Made by a program: the position numbers and the translations under genes
The notes under the pieces: model-generated
Database searches by the model: none
Seen by the model: only the letters and a program-made list of their open reading frames with translations
What the model was told of the DNA's origin: nothing
Shown here: one piece after another, positions 33,643 to 35,084 of the stretch
Layout: every line of letters begins with the position of its first letter
How positions within the stretch are numbered: the stretch's first letter is position 1
NCBI GenBank assembly: GCA_023717565.1
Contig: JAMQPI010000178.1
Location: forward strand, 1 to 35,084
Direction: 5' to 3'
From: Pyrinomonadaceae bacterium
GTDB lineage: Bacteria > Acidobacteriota > Blastocatellia > Pyrinomonadales > Pyrinomonadaceae
Length of the DNA: 35,084 nt

Positions 33643-33671
33643 GTGCGCTCAGGGAAAGAATAGAACTGACA

Positions 33672-34027
33672 ATGGAGGAACTGTTCAAGCACTATGCCGG
33701 TCACGTAGCGCTTTTCCTCGAAGCGGTTTCTGCCATTGTCATTACGATTGGGGCTGTCCAGGCAATGCAGGCCTACTGAAGCCCAAAGACCCGACCAAAC
33801 CATTTCGCAGGAGAAAGATGGTTTGGTTGGGATGTGGCGCGTGGCTGCTCCTGGGGCTTGAATTTGAGTTGGCGGCTGACATCATTCGCACTGCGATTGC
33901 CCCGAGCTGGACCGACATCGGTCAGTTGGGGGCCATCGCCGTCATTCGCACCTTCCTGAATTACTTTCTCGAACGCGATGTCGAGCACTACGGAGAAGCT
34001 GACTCCATTGAGGGCTCGCCAACCTGA
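33672..34027 (+). pseudogene. DUF1622 membrane protein gene with one frameshift
   Basis: Two frames make one DUF1622 protein. The first (33672-33779) encodes helix 1: HVALFLEAVSAIVITIGAVQ. The second holds the rest: GCGAWLLLGLEFELAADIIR, TAIAPSWTDIGQLGAIAVIR and TFLNYFLERDV, the core of the family. Adding one base near 33771-33775 (for instance making GGCCTAC into GGCCCTAC) joins them as MQALLKPKDPTKPF. The C-terminal half could also be translated alone from ATG 33818, which has AGGAG four bases upstream. It may be a real mutation, an assembly error or a frameshift site. Confidence 0.72.
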
Positions 34028-34087
34028 CGCACTAGACACATAGACCTTGAGACCGGCATCTGGTTTACGCAATGGAGGACCCCAAAC

Positions 34088-35002
34088 ATGGATACCAAGT
34101 CTCGATTAGATTCCACCTCCGAAGCTACCACAATCGCACCTGCTGAATTTCCGCGACCCTTTTCCTCACTGGTAGACGTGGAAATGTACGCGCTTTCAGA
34201 TCAGGGACACGTCAGGGCCAACAACGAGGACCACTACCTGGTAGTTCGCGGAGGGAGAGCGCTGGAAACTGTGTTAAGCAATTTAACTGAAAACCAACCT
34301 GGCTACTTATTTGAAGAGACCTTTTATGGGATGGTGATAGCGGATGGACTAGGTGGTGAGTCTGCCGGCGAAGTTGCTAGTCGCGAGGCGATCTACACTC
34401 TGATAAACCTGGTACTGAATACGCCGGACTGGCAAGCCAGGTGGACGAGTAAAGAAGAAAACACCGTGATGTGGCGCATGACCGATCGATTTCGGCGGAT
34501 AAATACAGCCCTGCTTGAACAGGCCGCAGCTGACCCGGGTCTCGCTGGTATGTCTACCACAATGACGGCGGCCGTTAGTTTCGCAAATAGTTTGATCATT
34601 ACCCACATCGGCGATTCACGCGCGTATCTTCTGCAGAATGGTAAGCTGCGCAGACTGACCCGTGATCATACTCTCGCCCAACGGCTGATCGATGAGGGGA
34701 TCCAGTCTCCAAATGATCAGCTTGTTAGGGGACTGCGGAATGTCTTGATGCAGGCTCTCGGCTCCCGCGAAAGCAAATGCGATCCCGACGTTCAAGTTTA
34801 CACGTTGGAGGAAGGTGATCAGCTATTACTGTGTACTGATGGCCTGACTGATATGGTCGATGATGTGTTGATCGAGTCTGTCTTGAGCCGAGGTAGTTCA
34901 GTGCAGTCAGCTTGCCAGAACCTGGTTGATCTCGCCTTGAGCAACGGCGGCAAAGACAATGTCACAGTTATACTCGCGCGATATTCCTTCCCGAAACAAT
35001 AA
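34088..35002 (+). CDS. PP2C-type serine/threonine protein phosphatase
   Basis: A 304-residue soluble phosphatase of the bacterial PP2C/Stp type. The metal-binding motifs are all present: SDQGHVRANNEDHY near the start, IADGLGGESAGE, GMSTTMTAAV, ITHIGDSRAYLL, LTRDHTLAQRL, LLCTDGLTDMV and GGKDNVTVIL. It is longer than StpA-type enzymes by about 40 residues at the N-terminus and a 25-residue insert (GRALETVLSNLTENQPGYLF) after the first motif. The usual partner would be an Hanks-type kinase, which is not in this window. GGAGG lies about 12 bases before ATG 34088, so spacing is long. It is the last gene before the terminal repeat. Confidence 0.94.
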   Translation: MDTKSRLDSTSEATTIAPAEFPRPFSSLVDVEMYALSDQGHVRANNEDHYLVVRGGRALETVLSNLTENQPGYLFEETFYGMVIADGLGGESAGEVASREAIYTLINLVLNTPDWQARWTSKEENTVMWRMTDRFRRINTALLEQAAADPGLAGMSTTMTAAVSFANSLIITHIGDSRAYLLQNGKLRRLTRDHTLAQRLIDEGIQSPNDQLVRGLRNVLMQALGSRESKCDPDVQVYTLEEGDQLLLCTDGLTDMVDDVLIESVLSRGSSVQSACQNLVDLALSNGGKDNVTVILARYSFPKQ

Positions 35003-35010
35003 GGTCGCTT

Positions 35011-35084
35011 GGAGTGCGGCGGCAAGGCTTTGCGCGACGCCGCTTTGGATTCTTCAGGTCCATAGAGCTCGCCAATCCAAAGCG
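35011..35084. repeat. Palindromic intergenic repeat, second copy, cut by the window end
   Basis: The 36-base arm at 35013-35048 is identical to positions 6-41. The loop (35049-35076, 28 bases) differs from that of copy 1 but shares ATTCTT at its start and GAGCTC/GGGCTC near its end. The opposite arm begins at 35077 and is cut after eight bases by the end of the window. Confidence 0.85.

Overview
The window looks like chromosomal DNA of an acidobacterium, probably of the Blastocatellia/Pyrinomonadaceae type. This is an inference from gene style: many exported proteins of unknown function, DUF2490 barrels, formylglycine sulfatases, MASE1/PAS kinases, and hairpin repeats scattered between genes. 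No rRNA, tRNA, CRISPR array, integrase or intact transposase was seen. Every gene that can be supported lies on the + strand.

Region by region. (1) 1-840: a long palindromic repeat, a promoter-like motif and an NTF2-like lipoprotein. (2) 845-3534: the most interesting part, a likely RiPP locus. It has a 110-residue precursor with a Tat-like leader and seven W-[VI]-N motifs, a partner protein with a partial SPASM cysteine cluster but no radical-SAM motif, and a full radical SAM/SPASM enzyme overlapping the partner by four bases. Long hairpins lie on both sides of the precursor gene. (3) 3551-12731: two sulfatases (CSPTR and CTAGR active sites), a small periplasmic protein, a fused MFS/spermidine-synthase-like membrane protein, a HAD phosphatase and a small membrane protein; part of this block is visibly GC-richer. 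(4) 12841-20942: exported and membrane proteins, including an ASH-domain protein, two DUF2490 barrels, a DUF4239-type protein, a 791-residue Gly/Tyr-repeat secreted protein, and a DUF502 gene broken by two frameshifts. (5) 21404-31025: a signalling block with two paralogous histidine kinase/NarL-type regulator pairs around a membrane-bound sigma-54 activator that carries a periplasmic-binding-protein sensor. (6) 31097-35002: an outer-membrane protein, an mscS fragment, a glycine-zipper protein, a frameshifted DUF1622 gene and a PP2C phosphatase. The window ends inside a second copy of the palindromic repeat that opens it.

How the genes may work together. Five promoters share a GTGACAGTTAC-like element, usually as the palindrome CTGTCA-AAAG-TGACAG, placed 24-25 bases before a TAGAAT-like -10 box. 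All five precede genes for exported proteins, which suggests an envelope-related regulon. A second palindrome, ATCCGTATTTATACGGAT, and a near copy of its right half each follow one of the two response-regulator genes, and may be the operator those regulators use. The RiPP enzymes probably crosslink the W-[VI]-N motifs into cyclophanes before Tat-dependent export; this is inference from motif and gene order.
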